Origin: Takakia lepidozioides
Taxonomy: Eukaryota; Streptophyta; Takakiopsida; Takakiales; Takakiaceae
Length of the DNA: 64,000 bases
Reading direction: 5' to 3'
Assembly (NCBI GenBank): GCA_030704615.1
Contig: CM060733.1
Span: forward strand, 70,930,001-70,994,000
How positions within the stretch are numbered: the stretch's first letter is position 1; each line of letters opens with the position of its first letter. The position numbers and the translations under genes are program-made. Positions 39,278 to 51,679 of this stretch are shown piece after piece. The notes beneath the pieces are model-generated. The model did no database searches. It was not told the DNA's origin and saw only the letters and a program-made list of their open reading frames with translations.

Positions 39278-42200
39278 CTATCTTTTGATTGACTGGTCCT
39301 TGGACTTCTTTAGTACTCTTTGCTGAGCAGCTAAAAACTCCTCTTCTGACGGCTCCTCCATTCTCTTCCTTTGGCATCCCCTTCCTGTTTCTTCTTTCCT
39401 TCCATATTTTGCTTCTAATGTTGCAGCCAAAGATTCCATTTGATGCTGACCACGGTTGCTGATTGCAGCTACGAGGTCTGAGCTAGACTCTCCTTGTTTC
39501 TTCCTCCTGCAGCGATGAGATTGAAGACAAGTTTTACACCCCGATCGAAGCAACAAAATAGGCTTCCAGCACTAAAATCTCATTAGTCTATAATCAAACA
39601 CAGAAAGAGAGCTTACTTTTGTGGAGCAAGGGGATTTGGATGAGCTGGCATCTTAGCAACCTCAGAAGCCCATTTGCGATATGCCCTCCACTCTTTCAGT
39701 TCCCCTGTTCACAAAAAAGAATCCCAGATTACCTCTCCTAATTTTAATTTCCCAATACAAGCAAAAACAACTTCAGAAGACCTGAAGGAAGCTGCCCCAG
39801 TCAGACAGCCATCTGCCATCAACTCTACAGCCCCTCAAGAGCTCAACTGCAGGTGCCAGGGTTAAAGATATTCAGTCAGGAAAAGACAGGAACTTTATGA
39901 TTCCACAAGAGAGATACATTCTCTGTGTGCTTTTATTCCATTCTATAGTGACTTCACATCGGAGCACTTTTTTTATTTTCTTTCGGTCTTGATGGCTTTT
40001 ACAGAAGCTCTATGGTACATGGACAGCCAGATGTTAGCTATTGATGCAAACGGGCAGTCAACTTGGCGCTAATCAAGACATGTCTGTATCCCCTGCTCTT
40101 GCTTTTCCACAATATTACACAAATTTCATTTCATTTAATCAGTGTTATTGCCTCCCAGCATGCCAAGGCCTTAATTGCTAGTTGAAAGTTTGTCATGGGT
40201 GACTACACTCCAAAAGAAACACGCACACACAGAGAAGAGGCCCTTCCTCTCAAAAGAGAGTACATATGCAATAAATGCTTTAGTCAGGCAGCATACATGA
40301 CATGGGGCTACAAGGTTTCATTTGAAAAGGAACAAACCATTGGATATAGCAGAGTCAATGATGTCCATAAAGCGATGAGTATCAAGCCTTGGTTCTGAAC
40401 AGATCATCTGACTGAACAAGCTGCATGCAACCTTCTACAAGTCAAAGTGGGATAGATGGCAACCAAGTGCCTGCTTAAAGCAGTAGTCAGCCCTAAGATC
40501 TTCTGAGAACATCAGGTCAACTTTGATCCCTCACATGTTTAGAGCAGAATACGAAGCTTGATGTCATAACAATGAGCTTGCACACGAGGAAGATAGAAAA
40601 ATAGACCAACAAATAAATGATTCTGTGCATTGAATGCTTCCTATGGAGCTAGCTCAATGTCCATATTACATAGCACCTATCTCATATCACAGGTAATACA
40701 AATGCTGACACATTTGTCAGATTTTACCACATAAGATAAACAGAAAATCCTCCAATAGCTGGAAGGGCACAAAGAGAGCAACCAACCGCTTCATGTCACC
40801 CTTGCATTTGATGTATAGATCTTTCAAATCCTTGGCCTCCTCCTTGGAACCCCGATATGAAGCTGCAAATTGGTCAATATCCTCCTCTGCGACCTGCAAG
40901 GCAAACCTTACAACACAGAATCAGCATTCCATTCTCTCTCCTTTCTATTCCTAATATAAGTTCCTGAAAAGTATTGCTGGCTTCGTCCCCTGCCTTAGTC
41001 CTGAGAACCTTGTGGCACTCCCGCACCGGGGCTGATACAATGCCTTGATTGACACAAGCTTGTTAATTCAAAGGAGCTCCACAATTCAAGTGGATACAGC
41101 TGGAAAATCCAGAAACTCATTCAACTGTATACAAAACATGAGAATATTGAGCCTCTGCCTGTAAACAGACCTTTTTGTACAGTGTCCGCAAAAATTTGTA
41201 CAAGCTCTGAACAATATCGCCTGAGAGGTCCTGCCAAGTGTTTCAAACCCCGCCAGCAGAATATGTCAGCCTAGGCGACAGATGTGTATATCCACTCAAG
41301 GTGTTTCAATGCCACAGTGATTCTCTGATCTGATAAAAAGCTGTGCAGCCAATACCTCTTAATCACTTGTGGTGCTACGTAGTTGCTACGTAGCCAATTC
41401 CATAATACAAATGAAGTGATGCATTGCATGTTCTCCAATTAGGACTAACTAATCACTTTAAAACCCCAAGAAAAGCAAGAGCACTTGCCACATCATCAAC
41501 AGAGCCAGTTTGGTCATAGACTTCACGCTTTTCTGGATCCCCCAAAATGGCGATCACATTTTGCAGCGACTGAAACTTCTCCTTTGCAGTCTGCACCACT
41601 CCACTACCTGCCATCATCACTTTTTCTTACACAGTCGAGTAGTGTCCACTCACCCAATTGCACCCTAACATATTTTTGGAATGTGCCCCAATTTCCTTTT
41701 CCCCTTTTCTCCCCTTTGTCTCCGTCCAACTATCCATGTATGGATATCAAGAAAAACCTACGGTGCATCCTAAGAGAAAAATAGAGAGCATAAACCAAAG
41801 GTCGCCATCCTCAAGATCGGTCCTCCGTAGGAGCTGTTCGAGAGAAGAAACGGGGAGGAGCTTCACCTCATCTCCAGGATTCTTATCCGGATGGAGACGC
41901 AGCGCAAGTTTGTGATATGCCTTGCGAATCTCATCATGTGTAGCACTCCGATCGACACCCAGCACCTGTGCAGTACCATTCAAGGACACAACCGACGACA
42001 ACATCAAATTATTATTGCATTTGAGCCAAGATATTGTAGATGTTCAAAGGGAGCTAATAAATGTGCGCATACACTCATAATCAAAGATTGGTAATCCTGA
42101 AGGGGAAAATTCCCCTTTCAAATCGGTGGCGTCCAGCGAATGTTGCATCCGCAGCCGTCTGCTGGTGGCGCCACAAGTCCCGGCAGGAAGTCGTGGGAAT

Positions 42201-42413
42201 GAAGCAAAACATCTCACCAGGAAACTTCCATCGGAAACATTTTGGGCCCTAGTTCAAGACGATTTGTTACAAAGACTACAAGTTTCTGACCGAGAGGAAC
42301 CGTATACCGAGACTACTTTCAGGAAGGAAACGGGAAACCTGGTACAGGTTATCGTCAGGACTCTTGAAATGTGGATCTTCGATCTCTTCATCCTGTTTCT
42401 TTCTCCGCACCAT
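39278..42413 (-). CDS. DNAJC9-like J-domain co-chaperone
   Basis: Eight exons (42413-42339, 41965-41867, 41590-41489, 41230-41171, 40893-40771, 40407-40338, 39704-39617, 39506-39278) join in phase to 281 aa. Residues 22-90 are the J domain: [20 protein letters not shown], the HPD triplet at 50-52, then [18 protein letters not shown] stimulates Hsp70 ATPase. The rest matches DNAJC9: [35 protein letters not shown], the KCKGDMKRL block, [13 protein letters not shown], and [18 protein letters not shown] before a Lys/Glu-rich basic tail. Human DNAJC9 links histone H3-H4 to Hsp70. Intron 3 uses a GC donor (GTG|GCAAGT); the others are GT-AG. The ATG at 42411-42413 gives the compact charged N-terminus [13 protein letters not shown]. 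The gene appears intact. Confidence 0.93.
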
Positions 42414-42875
42414 GGGGGGAATCCCGGAGCAGCAGCAAAAAATCGACGCAGAAACGCCAGAAAGCTCAAAACCACTTTCAGGACCAATTAATCTCAAACA
42501 AAAGACATACAATTCAGGAGGCCAAACTCCCAACACATCTCTGAGAGAGACGAACAGCAGAACAGCGTGTAGTGCTCCAAGATGGAGGAATGTAGAGGCA
42601 GACAACCATCTCGAGATCAGACAGAGAGGAAGGATAATTGCAAGCAAGCCAAGCGCGCAGTGTCTTTATGAAAACTAGTCTTGAGGTTTGCCGGTTTGCA
42701 TCCCTCCCGTCCAAGGGAAACAGCCGGTCGCCCGCCCCTTATGACCGGTAACAGCCAGTCCATTTCCCGCCAAACTTGGAAACCAACATCCAACCCAGAA
42801 TTGTAGTACTTTTTTCTCTCTCTTTTTTTTTTTTTTTTTTTTTTTCTTTCAAGGCCCTAGGTGCACTGTGAAGCC
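42414..42875. promoter_or_regulatory. Upstream region of the DNAJC9-like gene
   Basis: Contains the gene's promoter and leader. A T-rich tract with TCTCTC (42810-42850) lies about 400 bp upstream of the ATG and next to the LTR boundary at 42876. No core promoter motif could be placed. Confidence 0.35.
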
Positions 42876-43289
42876 TTAAAAGAAGCAGGATGAGTATCTG
42901 CCTATCCTCTCAAATGCTCTTCAAAACAAGGGGGGGTCAACAAGCGAACTGACCGAAAATCATACACATGTATCGCATTCAGACAGCTTTCCACATCTAC
43001 ATACACCATCAGTTGCCTGACACAAGGTCAGGCCGCCACTTTATACAAACCCTAGCTGCATGCCTTCTTGACGCGTGGCGAGGCGTGTCAAGCTGAGCCC
43101 ACGGCGCCACATCAAAACCCTAGATCTATTGAACGGCCATGATGCAGCCACCAGCCATAACTAACCCTGGCTATGATATCTTTGTAACAGTTCAACGGTA
43201 TTTTAAGCCAAAAATTTATACTACGAATGAGTGTCGCCGCTTTGGATGAATAAGGTGAATCTGTGATGAGGAAAGTTTGGGGCATCACA
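42876..43289 (-). repeat. 3' LTR of the large element
   Basis: Matches 60066-60523. The inner end GGCATCACA abuts a purine run (minus GTGGGGGGTAGG, plus 43303-43314) that can be the polypurine tract. Confidence 0.85.
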
Positions 43290-43561
43290 TCTGTGAAGCC
43301 TACCCCCCACGAAAAATCCTGAGCTCCGCGAAGTACAATATAAGAAATAATAAATAAATGTTTGGGAGAAATCATCCACTGCTGGGTGAAAAACCTACCA
43401 AAGGAAAACCTGGCACCTGCAAATTGGGCCGAGGACAAAACTTTTGGCTAGGAAAACCGTGCAGGGAGTACACGTGGTGACATATCATAGGTCTACAAAT
43501 GTATCAAGAGCTAGAACAAAAGGCCAGAAAAGCCGTAAAGTGCCAAATCCGCAAGCTAACA

Positions 43562-44745
43562 CTAATCCGCCGAAGAAGCCAAGCTGAAGAAGATCAAGAC
43601 ATCATCCCACCGTACGTCCCTCCACATTGATGCACGTAAGATCAAAGACCAGCTCGGAATGCACCAGATCCGTGAGAGAAACAGGTTTATTATGCGTGTG
43701 GACATTAAACCCATGTGGAAGAAGGAGAGCACGTCACCCACGTAAAAGCTCATAGATCAAGTATGGACCGTCGATCTTAAGCTTAGATTTGCATGCATGC
43801 TTACCATGCTGCAGCTGAATGCACACGGTTTGTCCCACTTGAAAAAGGTTAGAATACTTGACACGCTTGTTAAAATTACGGGCTTGGGTGGGCTGAGCCT
43901 TACCAATGTTTGTCTTGGCATCATGGATGGACACCGCATGCCGAGCATAAAGATCCTCAACAAAGGTCTCAAGATCAACTAGCTCAGCTACAGTAGAAAT
44001 AAGAGGGGTAGAATGCAAAGGAGAAACATACTTGTGACCATACAACAACTCAAAAGGAGTCTTCTTAGTGCTAGCATGCACGGCGGTGCGATAAGCAAAG
44101 AGAATAGGGGGAAGAAAGGTATCCCACTCCCTGGTAAGTGTGCCATTCTTCTCCAACATGCGGCAAAGAGTTTGGTTGAAGCGTTCCGTAAGGCCATTGG
44201 TCTGGGGATGGTATGGGGCTGTGGTGGAATGCTTGACACCAAAGTTGAAGCACACCACCGTGAGGAGCTGGTTACAAAACTCCTTGCCCTGATCCATTAG
44301 TATCTCCCGAGGACACCCATGACGCATAAGGATCTCATTGAAGAAGAACTGAGCTATAACATCACTAGTCTTGGTACGCAAAGGCCTGACTTCTACCCAC
44401 TTAGTCAAGTAGTCGGTAACTACACAAAGATAGCTTCGACCCTTTGATATGAGTGCGAGGGGTCCTACCAAATCAATGCCAACACGAGCAAAAGCATGTG
44501 TAATGGGCAAAGGCTGTAGCTCATACAAGATCCGGGCCCTAGGGAGAGCAATGTTAGCACGACAACCTTCACACTTAGAGATGAACTCCGTGACATCTCG
44601 GTGAATTCCCAGCCAATAGTAAACCTCTTGGATGCGGGCCACGGTCTTCTTGATACCAAGGTGACCTGTATACAAGGAACAATGAAAACGCTCCAATAAA
44701 GCATTCAGCTGGCTCCGTGGTGGCGCCTCCAAATAGCATGGTACT
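43562..44745 (-). pseudogene. Integrase of the large element (3' part, split by copy B)
   Basis: The minus frame runs open from the copy B boundary to 43734. It holds the HHCC finger (GHLGIKKTVARIQEVYYW, CEGC), the catalytic core with Asp in IDLVGP and DQGKEF, Glu in TNGLTERFNQTL, and a C-terminal VGQTVCIQLQ / KIDGPYLIYELL barrel. The N-terminal part continues at 51251. After a stop near 43734 a further frame (to 43562) may be a frameshifted C-terminus. Core residues are intact; inactivation comes from the insertion. Confidence 0.85.
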
Positions 44746-45475
44746 TGTCGCGCACCTCACTTCAGTAAGCTCCCCTTCAAGTCATAGTTACTCGCTTTGA
44801 TGCGCGCGCCTGACTCCCAACCTGGCCGCCGGGCCAACTTGGAGCTTCGGCTGCTCACCGGGGCATAACGGTCCCCCCTTTGTTCTCCCAAAGAACCCTC
44901 CACCGATTTGGAACCAGCGGGAATTCCCTTTGGTAGTTGGCAGTCCGGAACAGCTCCCCACTCTTTGGTCGCTTTCCGGCTCGCTCGCTTACTCACTAGT
45001 TTTTGGTCAGCAACGGGCTTGCACCGTTCTCGGGGTCACTACTCCCCTTATATATACTTCTGTAGCTGTCCGCGGGGGTTTCACAACCAGCCATGCCATT
45101 TTATGGCGAACCACCACGAAAACCCTCGACTCCCGGTGATGAGTCGCGGTGAGTCTTGGCCCACTCACCACGGCCCCTATGGACCGTGATGAGTCCCAAG
45201 ACTCCCCACGACTCCCACCACGAGGTCTCCGCCCCCATGGTGAGTCCTATGCCACCCCACTAAGTCCCGCTAAGCTACCACCACCCCTTGTGGAGTCACC
45301 CCCACCGCAACCCGGTGTGCGGGGCTCCACCTAGTGAGCGCCTCCGCCTCCTTGAGTGCCTTGGGCACTCAAGGGTGCTTCAGCCCCCGTACCTATCGCT
45401 GCTACTGCCCCCACCACAGGGGCAGCCCCTCTTGTGTCCCGACCCCCCCTGCCCTCAAGGCAAAGGGCCGCGACA
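44746..45475 (-). repeat. 3' LTR of chromovirus copy B
   Basis: 730 bp, nearly identical to 50515-51245. It is followed on its inner side by GGTAGGGGTGTG (minus), a polypurine-like tract. Confidence 0.93.
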
Positions 45476-46380
45476 CACACCCCTACCAACAGGGAGTCGA
45501 TGTCCTCATCGACTTGTCCATTTTGTAGAAACAAACATCCAAGTTGTGGTGTCCCACATCAAGGAGTTTGTTTCCGTACCATGGCGTCCCATGGCAAAGA
45601 ACCAAACCCCACACTTGACTCTACTCTCCACTAGCTAGTTCGGCCGACTTCCTCCAAGTCCCGGCCAAGGGTGGAGCCTCTCCAGCTCCTCCCAGTGCAC
45701 TCTTCTTGGCCTACTTCAAGGCCAAGGAACAATCCTCCCTGAGGATCGAATCGCCTTACTGCAACAACATTGCTTGCGATCGCTCATGATGCCGCTTTTG
45801 GCATCACCTTGAGCAAGGGTTCCCTGGAACCCTCTTTGACTAGGAAGATAACCTTGAACCAACCGTACGCCCCAATCACTACAATTGGGTCCGCCTTGGA
45901 ATGCTGGCCTGAGGTACGGGAACACGTCGAAGCCGCACTACGACTTCGTCCCGAGGCTACACGATTATAGTACGTGAACGGAAGCACGTAGCTTCCGCGT
46001 TAGCCCGCACTACAAGGCAACCCCCTCGGTAGCGCAGTTATAGTACGCGCACGCGCCAGGTGCGCACTAGCACGTGAACTCCCAAAGAAGTCGCAAGTTT
46101 CCTTGCCCCTTGGATGGGGGTCACCCGATTTCGGCACTACGCAAACACACGATTAACCCAATTTACCTCTCCCACTTTTATAAGCTAGCATGCATTCTAC
46201 ACACTAGCCAACCATACCATGCATCACCATTCCAAACAAAATAGGACGCACAACATTTGGAACCCATTTCCTTTATAACAAATTTTTGTACAATACAAGT
46301 TTTTGTAATCGGATTCCTAAGCTAGCTAAGCCGGGCTAAGCATGCATTTCCTCCCCTACGCTCCAAGGTTGATGTCCCCA
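45476..46380 (-). other. Non-coding spacer of chromovirus copy B
   Basis: 905 bp between the end of the chromodomain frame and the 3' LTR, related to 14647-15534 and 61711-62546. It contains two copies of TTATAGTACG about 75 bp apart (45965, 46040) and GC-rich inverted stretches around them. No conserved open frame. Confidence 0.7.
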
Positions 46381-47110
46381 TCAACGTTTCTTCCGCTTTT
46401 GAGGTCGCCCTTCAAAAGCTGCAACCGCCTCGGATGCGTTTCCCATTTCTGAGGCACGCACCCAAGATGCCTCCACATGATGATAGCCCTTCCATTTGAC
46501 GAGATACTCCGTTTCTCGGTTCTTGAACCTCCTCGACTTAAGTATTGCCTCCACCTCGTACTCAGGTTCATTTTCATGATCCAACAGCATAGGTGGCGGA
46601 CGCAATACTTGATGCCGATTCGGACGCGCTTCATCTTTGAAGTAAGGCTTCAAAAGGGAGACATGGAATATTGGGTGCACCTTGCTGTTTGCCGGCAGTC
46701 GTAGGTCGGAAGGCGGTGCTCATCTTCAGCCTCGTCCCCATCTTCTTCCAAAGTGCTCTCCAGAATTTACTCGTAAACTTTGGATCGCGGTCCGAGACAA
46801 TATCCTTCGGGACTCCATGATGCTTTAAGACGTGGGCGAAGTAAAGTCGCCCTGTCTCATGCGCCGTTGTCGTCTCCTTGGTGGGGATGAAATGGCCCAT
46901 TTTACTGAACCTATCTACCACCACCATGATTGCATCGAATCCTTTTGACAGCGGCATAGCAGTCATGAAATCCATCGAGACGCTTTCCCAAGTCCCCTCT
47001 GGAATCGGCAAGGGTTGTAACAGCCCCGCTTGCTTTTTGTACTCGCTCCGGTTTTGTTGGCATGTGGTGCATGTCTTGACATACTCCTCTGCCTCCTCCC
47101 TCAGTTTGGG
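46381..47110 (-). pseudogene. Integrase and chromodomain of copy B, internally deleted
   Basis: After the TAG at 47111 the frame continues with CQQNRSEYKKQAGLLQ, the integrase core with both Asp residues (SMDFM, SDRDPKF), and ends FRPTT. It then jumps to PANSK and VHPIFHVSLLKPYF. Compared with copy A, about 475 bp are missing, including the GQTER block with the third catalytic acid and the YAGPFRIRK module. The chromodomain (EVEAILKSRRFKN ... VKWKGYHHVEASWV) and the basic RPQKRKKR end remain, in another frame (46680-46381). Confidence 0.88.
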
Positions 47111-48997
47111 CTAGAAATACTCTTTCTTCAAGAGTGCCGCAGTGCGCTTGGCTCCGCCGTGGCCCGCAAGCAGGCTATCATGGCATTCTCTCAAGAGGCT
47201 ATCTCTGATCCCTCCCTTCGGCACGTAGAGATGTTTTTTATTATACCGGAGCAGTCCATTTTGCAAGTGGAACTGCGATTTAACCCCCATCCTCAAGTCC
47301 TGCATCACGGACTTCGTCAGCTCATCCTTCCGGCAAGCCTTCCGGATCTTCCTTTGGAGCGTCGTCTCGCCCTTGTACACCAACAAGAGCTGCTGCTTTC
47401 TACTTAAAGCATCGGCCACCACGTTGTCTCGTCCCGGTTTGTACTGGATATCCACGTCGAACACCGCCAAAGTATCTTGCCACCTAAGTTGTTTTGGGGA
47501 CAACTTGGGCTGCGTGGCAAAATACTTCACCGTGACATTGTCCGTGAACACCTTCACTGGGTTGGAACCAACATAGTGGCGCCAAAGCTCAAGACAGTGC
47601 ACCACCGCCTTCATCTCTTTCTCGTGCGTCGGCCACCGTCGCTCCACTTCATTCAGTTTCTTACTTTCGTAAGCCACTGGACGTCCATCTTGCATCAGTA
47701 CACCCCCAATCGCGAAGTCCGACGCATCTGTGTGTATCTCGAACGGACGATCGAACTCCGGGATTTTCAAGACTGGAGCTTCCGCCATCCGCTGCTTCAA
47801 TTCAGCAAAAGCTTGGCCACAAAAGGTGTTCCATGCCCAGACTTTAGATTTACACAGAAGGTCTGATAGCGGCCCCGCAATCTTGGCGAAATTTCTCACA
47901 TACTTTCGGTAATAGGAGGCGAGTCCTAGGAAGGATCGCACTCCCGGGACCAAAGTCGGAGGCTCCCAGTCCAAGATCGCCCTCACCTTTCTGTCATCCA
48001 TTTTGATCCCATCCTGTGTAATCACATGCCCCAAGAACTCCACTTTTGTGACCCCGAATTCGCACTTTGAAGCTTTGGCATACAGCTTCCCTTCCCGCAA
48101 TTTTTGGAACACCCTTTTCAGGTGCTCCAGGTGCTCCTCCTTTGTTTTCGAGTACACCAAGATGTCGTCGATGTACACGATCACAAAGTCATCTAACCAC
48201 TGCTGGAAAAGGCTGTTCATCAGCGTGCTAAATGTCGCCGGTGCATTGGTGAGCCCAAAAGGCATCACCAAGAACTCATATGAACCATACCTTGTCCTGC
48301 ACGCGGTCTTCTCCTCATCTCCTTCCGCCACCCGAATTTGGTGGTAGCCGGAGCACAAGTCGATCCGGCTAAAATACTTTGCTCCTGCCAACCGATCGAA
48401 GAGGTCGTCGATCCTTGGCAAATGGTACCGGTTTTTGATAGTCACCTTATTCAGAGCCCTGTAATCGACACACATCTGCAGCGTCCCATCCTTCTTGTCT
48501 GCAAATAGCACCGGGGCTCCATAAGGTGACTTACTCGGCCGGATGTACCCCTTTGACATTAGATCCTTGAGCTGAGTCTTCAGCTCGACCAACTCCCTGT
48601 GGCTCAACCGGTAGGGTGCCTTGGCAGGCGGTTCCGATCCCGGTATCACCTCAATCTTGTGGTCAACTCCTCTTCGCGGTGGCAAGCCGCTTGGTAAATC
48701 CTCCGGCATCACATCCTGGTATTTCTCCAAGATCCCCTTGATCCAATCTGGGCTCGGCTCCCCATTGCCTTCTCCCTTCACTTCTCTAATGTAAAGCAAA
48801 AACTGGGGCTCGTGTGCCTCCTCCACGGCCCACTCCTTTGCTGACAGAAGGTTTATTCGCCCTCCCACAGATTTGGGCGTTTCCGACACTCTTAAAACCT
48901 CGCCACCATTCCCACATGGCAGCGTGACCACTCTCTTGCGGCCATCTATGACCGCTCCGGATTTGCTCAAAAAGGTCATCCCCAAAATGAGATCCAC
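47111..48997 (-). CDS. Reverse transcriptase-RNase H polyprotein of chromovirus copy B
   Basis: 628 codons in one frame. The protease end ([18 protein letters not shown]) leads into reverse transcriptase with [47 protein letters not shown] and the catalytic YIDD ([10 protein letters not shown]). The connection domain ([16 protein letters not shown]) and RNase H ([40 protein letters not shown]) follow, then the first half of the integrase finger ([16 protein letters not shown]) before a TAG where copies A and C have tryptophan. RT and RNase H active sites look intact. Probably made as one Gag-Pol before the mutations. Confidence 0.93.
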   Translation of the reverse strand: MDLILGMTFLSKSGAVIDGRKRVVTLPCGNGGEVLRVSETPKSVGGRINLLSAKEWAVEEAHEPQFLLYIREVKGEGNGEPSPDWIKGILEKYQDVMPEDLPSGLPPRRGVDHKIEVIPGSEPPAKAPYRLSHRELVELKTQLKDLMSKGYIRPSKSPYGAPVLFADKKDGTLQMCVDYRALNKVTIKNRYHLPRIDDLFDRLAGAKYFSRIDLCSGYHQIRVAEGDEEKTACRTRYGSYEFLVMPFGLTNAPATFSTLMNSLFQQWLDDFVIVYIDDILVYSKTKEEHLEHLKRVFQKLREGKLYAKASKCEFGVTKVEFLGHVITQDGIKMDDRKVRAILDWEPPTLVPGVRSFLGLASYYRKYVRNFAKIAGPLSDLLCKSKVWAWNTFCGQAFAELKQRMAEAPVLKIPEFDRPFEIHTDASDFAIGGVLMQDGRPVAYESKKLNEVERRWPTHEKEMKAVVHCLELWRHYVGSNPVKVFTDNVTVKYFATQPKLSPKQLRWQDTLAVFDVDIQYKPGRDNVVADALSRKQQLLLVYKGETTLQRKIRKACRKDELTKSVMQDLRMGVKSQFHLQNGLLRYNKKHLYVPKGGIRDSLLRECHDSLLAGHGGAKRTAALLKKEYF

Positions 48998-50394
48998 TCC
49001 ATCAATCTCGCAGATGGTGAAGTTCTCACGTCCCTCCCAACTCCCAGTTGAAGAGGAACATCAAACGCCAACCTTGTCGCCAACTGTGGTTCTCCTTTGG
49101 CAGAACACACCTCAATAGAGGCCCCCACGTCACTTGTCGGGAGTCCCAACTTTCGCGTCGCCGCCGGCGTCATGAAGGAGTGCGACGCTCCTGTGTCCAC
49201 CAACAACGACACGTTAGTTCCGGATATTATCCCATCCACGAACAATAACTGACTCCCTTTACGCAGGGCGCCAGTTTCCTGATACAACTCACAAGAATAG
49301 TTGCCTACCTTGCAAGTCCTGGCGACCACCGCTTCCACCAAGCGACTGATGGTATCTTCCGACAGCTCCGTGGTTGCCCGAGTCATGTTCAATTGTCGAG
49401 GTTTTGTGCACTTCTTGGCCATGTGCCCGGGCTCCCCGCAATTGAAACACACTCCATCAAAGGTCGCCTTCTGTCCGCCATAAGCCGCTCCACCCGCTTT
49501 TCCTTTCGAAGCACCGGGTGCCGCCTTGACGTGTGAAGGCCCTCCCTTCGATTTCCACGTGCCATTGTCGCCGCGTGGCCTATCCCACTTCTTTTCCGGT
49601 CGGAAGGAGTCACCTTCCCGCCGGGTCTTCTTGTGGTTCAGCTCCGTATGGCCTTGTCTCTCACCCCTAGGGACATCCGAGAAACATTCAGCCCTCTCAA
49701 TTGCCTCGTTCAAAGTCTTGGGTGGCTTCTCCTCCAACTTCCGCCTGGCCCATGGGGCCAACCCCACCACAAAGTTGAAGACCATTTCTGGTTCTGCCAT
49801 GTCCGCGACTTCGAGCAACAGCACATTGAAAGCTTGGACATACCCCCGAATGTCATCTGTTTGCTTCAAATTCCTCATCTTGTCCCGGGCAAGCCAAGAT
49901 GCGTTGAGGGGCACAAACTGTCTCTTCATCAATTCCTTGAACCCACTCCAGTTCAAGGTTTCCGGGCTTGGGCCTCGGTTGTGAAGGCGTTTCTGCCACC
50001 ATTGTTGAGCATAGCCCCTCAAATAGGTGGGAGCCACTTCCACCCGATCCTCGTCACTCAACTTGGCCGCCCGGAAGTACTGCTCTAGCTCCAGGAGCCA
50101 GGTGTTGAGTGCCTTCCGATTTCGGACGCCCTCAAAGGTGTCGGGTTCCTTAGGCTTCACCTTAAACTTTGCCTTAGTGGAAGTGGCATTAGCCGCCTTC
50201 AACACGTCTTTCAACGTCCCGCCAAACTGCGCCAACAACCCTTCCCAAAAGGCTGCCGGCATGGGAGGCATCTCTTGGTTTGTCGGAACTCTCAAGGATT
50301 CCTCGGGCTCCAACTCCTCGGACTCCTCCCGCTCTTGAGCGGCCTCGTTTTCGGAAACATGCATCGCTTCCTCAAACGGCCGCCTCGGTGACAC
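48976..50394 (-). CDS. Gag-protease of chromovirus copy B
   Basis: 472 codons from ATG 50394. An acidic N-terminus precedes the Gag capsid domain ([57 protein letters not shown]), then a Lys/Gly-rich linker, one zinc knuckle [14 protein letters not shown] and the aspartic protease with [11 protein letters not shown]. Near 49043 one T seems to be missing, so the frame leaves the pol frame and ends at 48976, while pol continues from 48997 in the correct frame. The gene starts about 120 bp after the primer site. Confidence 0.92.
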   Translation of the reverse strand: MSPRRPFEEAMHVSENEAAQEREESEELEPEESLRVPTNQEMPPMPAAFWEGLLAQFGGTLKDVLKAANATSTKAKFKVKPKEPDTFEGVRNRKALNTWLLELEQYFRAAKLSDEDRVEVAPTYLRGYAQQWWQKRLHNRGPSPETLNWSGFKELMKRQFVPLNASWLARDKMRNLKQTDDIRGYVQAFNVLLLEVADMAEPEMVFNFVVGLAPWARRKLEEKPPKTLNEAIERAECFSDVPRGERQGHTELNHKKTRREGDSFRPEKKWDRPRGDNGTWKSKGGPSHVKAAPGASKGKAGGAAYGGQKATFDGVCFNCGEPGHMAKKCTKPRQLNMTRATTELSEDTISRLVEAVVARTCKVGNYSCELYQETGALRKGSQLLFVDGIISGTNVSLLVDTGASHSFMTPAATRKLGLPTSDVGASIEVCSAKGEPQLATRLAFDVPLQLGVGRDVRTSPSARLMEWISFWG

Positions 50395-50500
50395 GTCGCC
50401 CCCATCCGGCTCACCAGGATCATCGTCTTTTGGGCCGTTCCGCTTTCGCCCGACCCCATTATGAGGCCAATCCCAAGGACGATCGCGTACTGAACTCTAA

Positions 50501-50512
50501 GCTCTGATACCA
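50501..50512 (-). promoter_or_regulatory. Primer-binding site (initiator tRNA-Met) of copy B
   Basis: The minus strand reads TGGTATCAGAGC, a perfect 12/12 match to the tRNA-Met primer site of plant LTR elements, two bases inside the 5' LTR. Confidence 0.93.
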
Positions 50513-50514
50513 AG

Positions 50515-51245
50515 TGTCGCGCACCTCACTTCGGTAAGCTCCCCTTCAAGTCATAGTTACTCGCTTTGATGCGCGCGCCTGACTCCCAACCTGGCCGCCG
50601 GGCCAACTTGGAGCTTCGGCTGCTCACCGGGGCATAACGGTCCCCCCTTTGTTCTCCCAAAGAACCCTCCACCGATTTGGAACCAGCGGGAATTCCCTTT
50701 GGTAGTTGGCAGTCCGGAACAGCTCCCCACTCTTTGGTCGCTTTCCGGCTCGCTCGCTTACTCACTAGTTTTTGGTCAGCAACGGGCTTGCACCGTTCTC
50801 GGGGTCACTACTCCCCTTATATATACTTCTGTAGCTGTCCGCGGGGGTTTCACAACCAGCCATGCCATTTTATGGCGAACCACCACGAAAACCCTCGACT
50901 CCCGGTGATGAGTCGCGGTGAGTCTTGGCCCACTCACCACGGCCCCTATGGACCGTGATGAGTCCCAAGACTCCCCACGACTCCCACCACGAGGTCTCCG
51001 CCCCCATGGTGAGTCCTATGCCACCCCCACTAAGTCCCGCTAAGCTACCATCACCCCTTGTGGAGCCACCCCCACCGCAACCCGGTGTGCGGGGCTCCAC
51101 CTAGTGAGCGCCTCCGCCTCCTTGAGTGCCTTGGGCACTCAAGGGTGCTTCAGCCCCCGTACCTATCGCTGCTACTGCCCCCACCACAGGGGCAGCCCCT
51201 CTTGTGTCCCGACCCCCCCTGCCCTCAAGGCAAAGGGCCGCGACA
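50515..51245 (-). repeat. 5' LTR of chromovirus copy B
   Basis: 731 bp, TG...CA ends, followed outward by the GTACT duplication. It drives transcription toward lower coordinates; a TATATATAC run at about 50818-50826 may be the TATA element. Confidence 0.93.
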
Positions 51246-51250
51246 GTACT

Positions 51251-51679
51251 CCCCCTCTAGTGAGCTCCTTGAAAAGCTTATCACCCATGAAGCGGTGAGT
51301 AGACACATGATAAAGAATTTGCTTGCGCAAGGACTCGGAAAGGCCAGCTGGCGAACGCCCTGATTGGCATCGCTGGAGTAGCGCAGCATGTAGCTGATCA
51401 TCCATGACTGCACTGCACATAAGAGGTAGACAATGGGCTTTAAAGAAGGTGGTCTGGAGTGCCTGCACCTATGATCTCCAGCCAGGGATATCTTCACCTC
51501 ATTTGTTACTACTCATGGAGCCAAATCGGGCCTTGAAGTTCAAGCCAATAGTCACACCGGAGTGCAGCAGCCGAATCACAACAAACTCGGGGCCAAGGAA
51601 AAAGAAGAGCTGGAACAAAACGAGGAACTTCCACCAAACCATCCAAATTCTCCCTAAGCGATAAAATCCACCACACATG
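51251..51679 (-). pseudogene. Integrase N-terminal extension and linker of the large element
   Basis: A minus frame (51468 downward) reads MQALQTTFFKAHCLPLMCSA ... DKLFKELTRGGV and, once copy B is skipped, runs in the same frame into PCYLEAPPRSQLN of the integrase at 44745. This confirms where the gene was split. Between 51500 and 51679 the frame has stops. Confidence 0.7.

Larger units (their letters stand above)
44746..51245 (-). mobile_element. Chromovirus copy B: full-length Ty3/Gypsy insertion with perfect target duplication
   Basis: 6,500 bp bounded by TGTCGCG...CGCGACA ends and flanked by GTACT on both sides (44741-44745 and 51246-51250), inside the integrase gene of the larger element. 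LTRs are 730 and 731 bp and differ at only about four or five positions by eye, so the insertion is young. Order on the minus strand: 5' LTR, primer site, gag-protease, RT-RNase H, partial integrase, chromodomain, long spacer, 3' LTR. Coding defects are a 1-nt frameshift, one TGG-to-TAG stop and a deletion in integrase. Confidence 0.95.
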
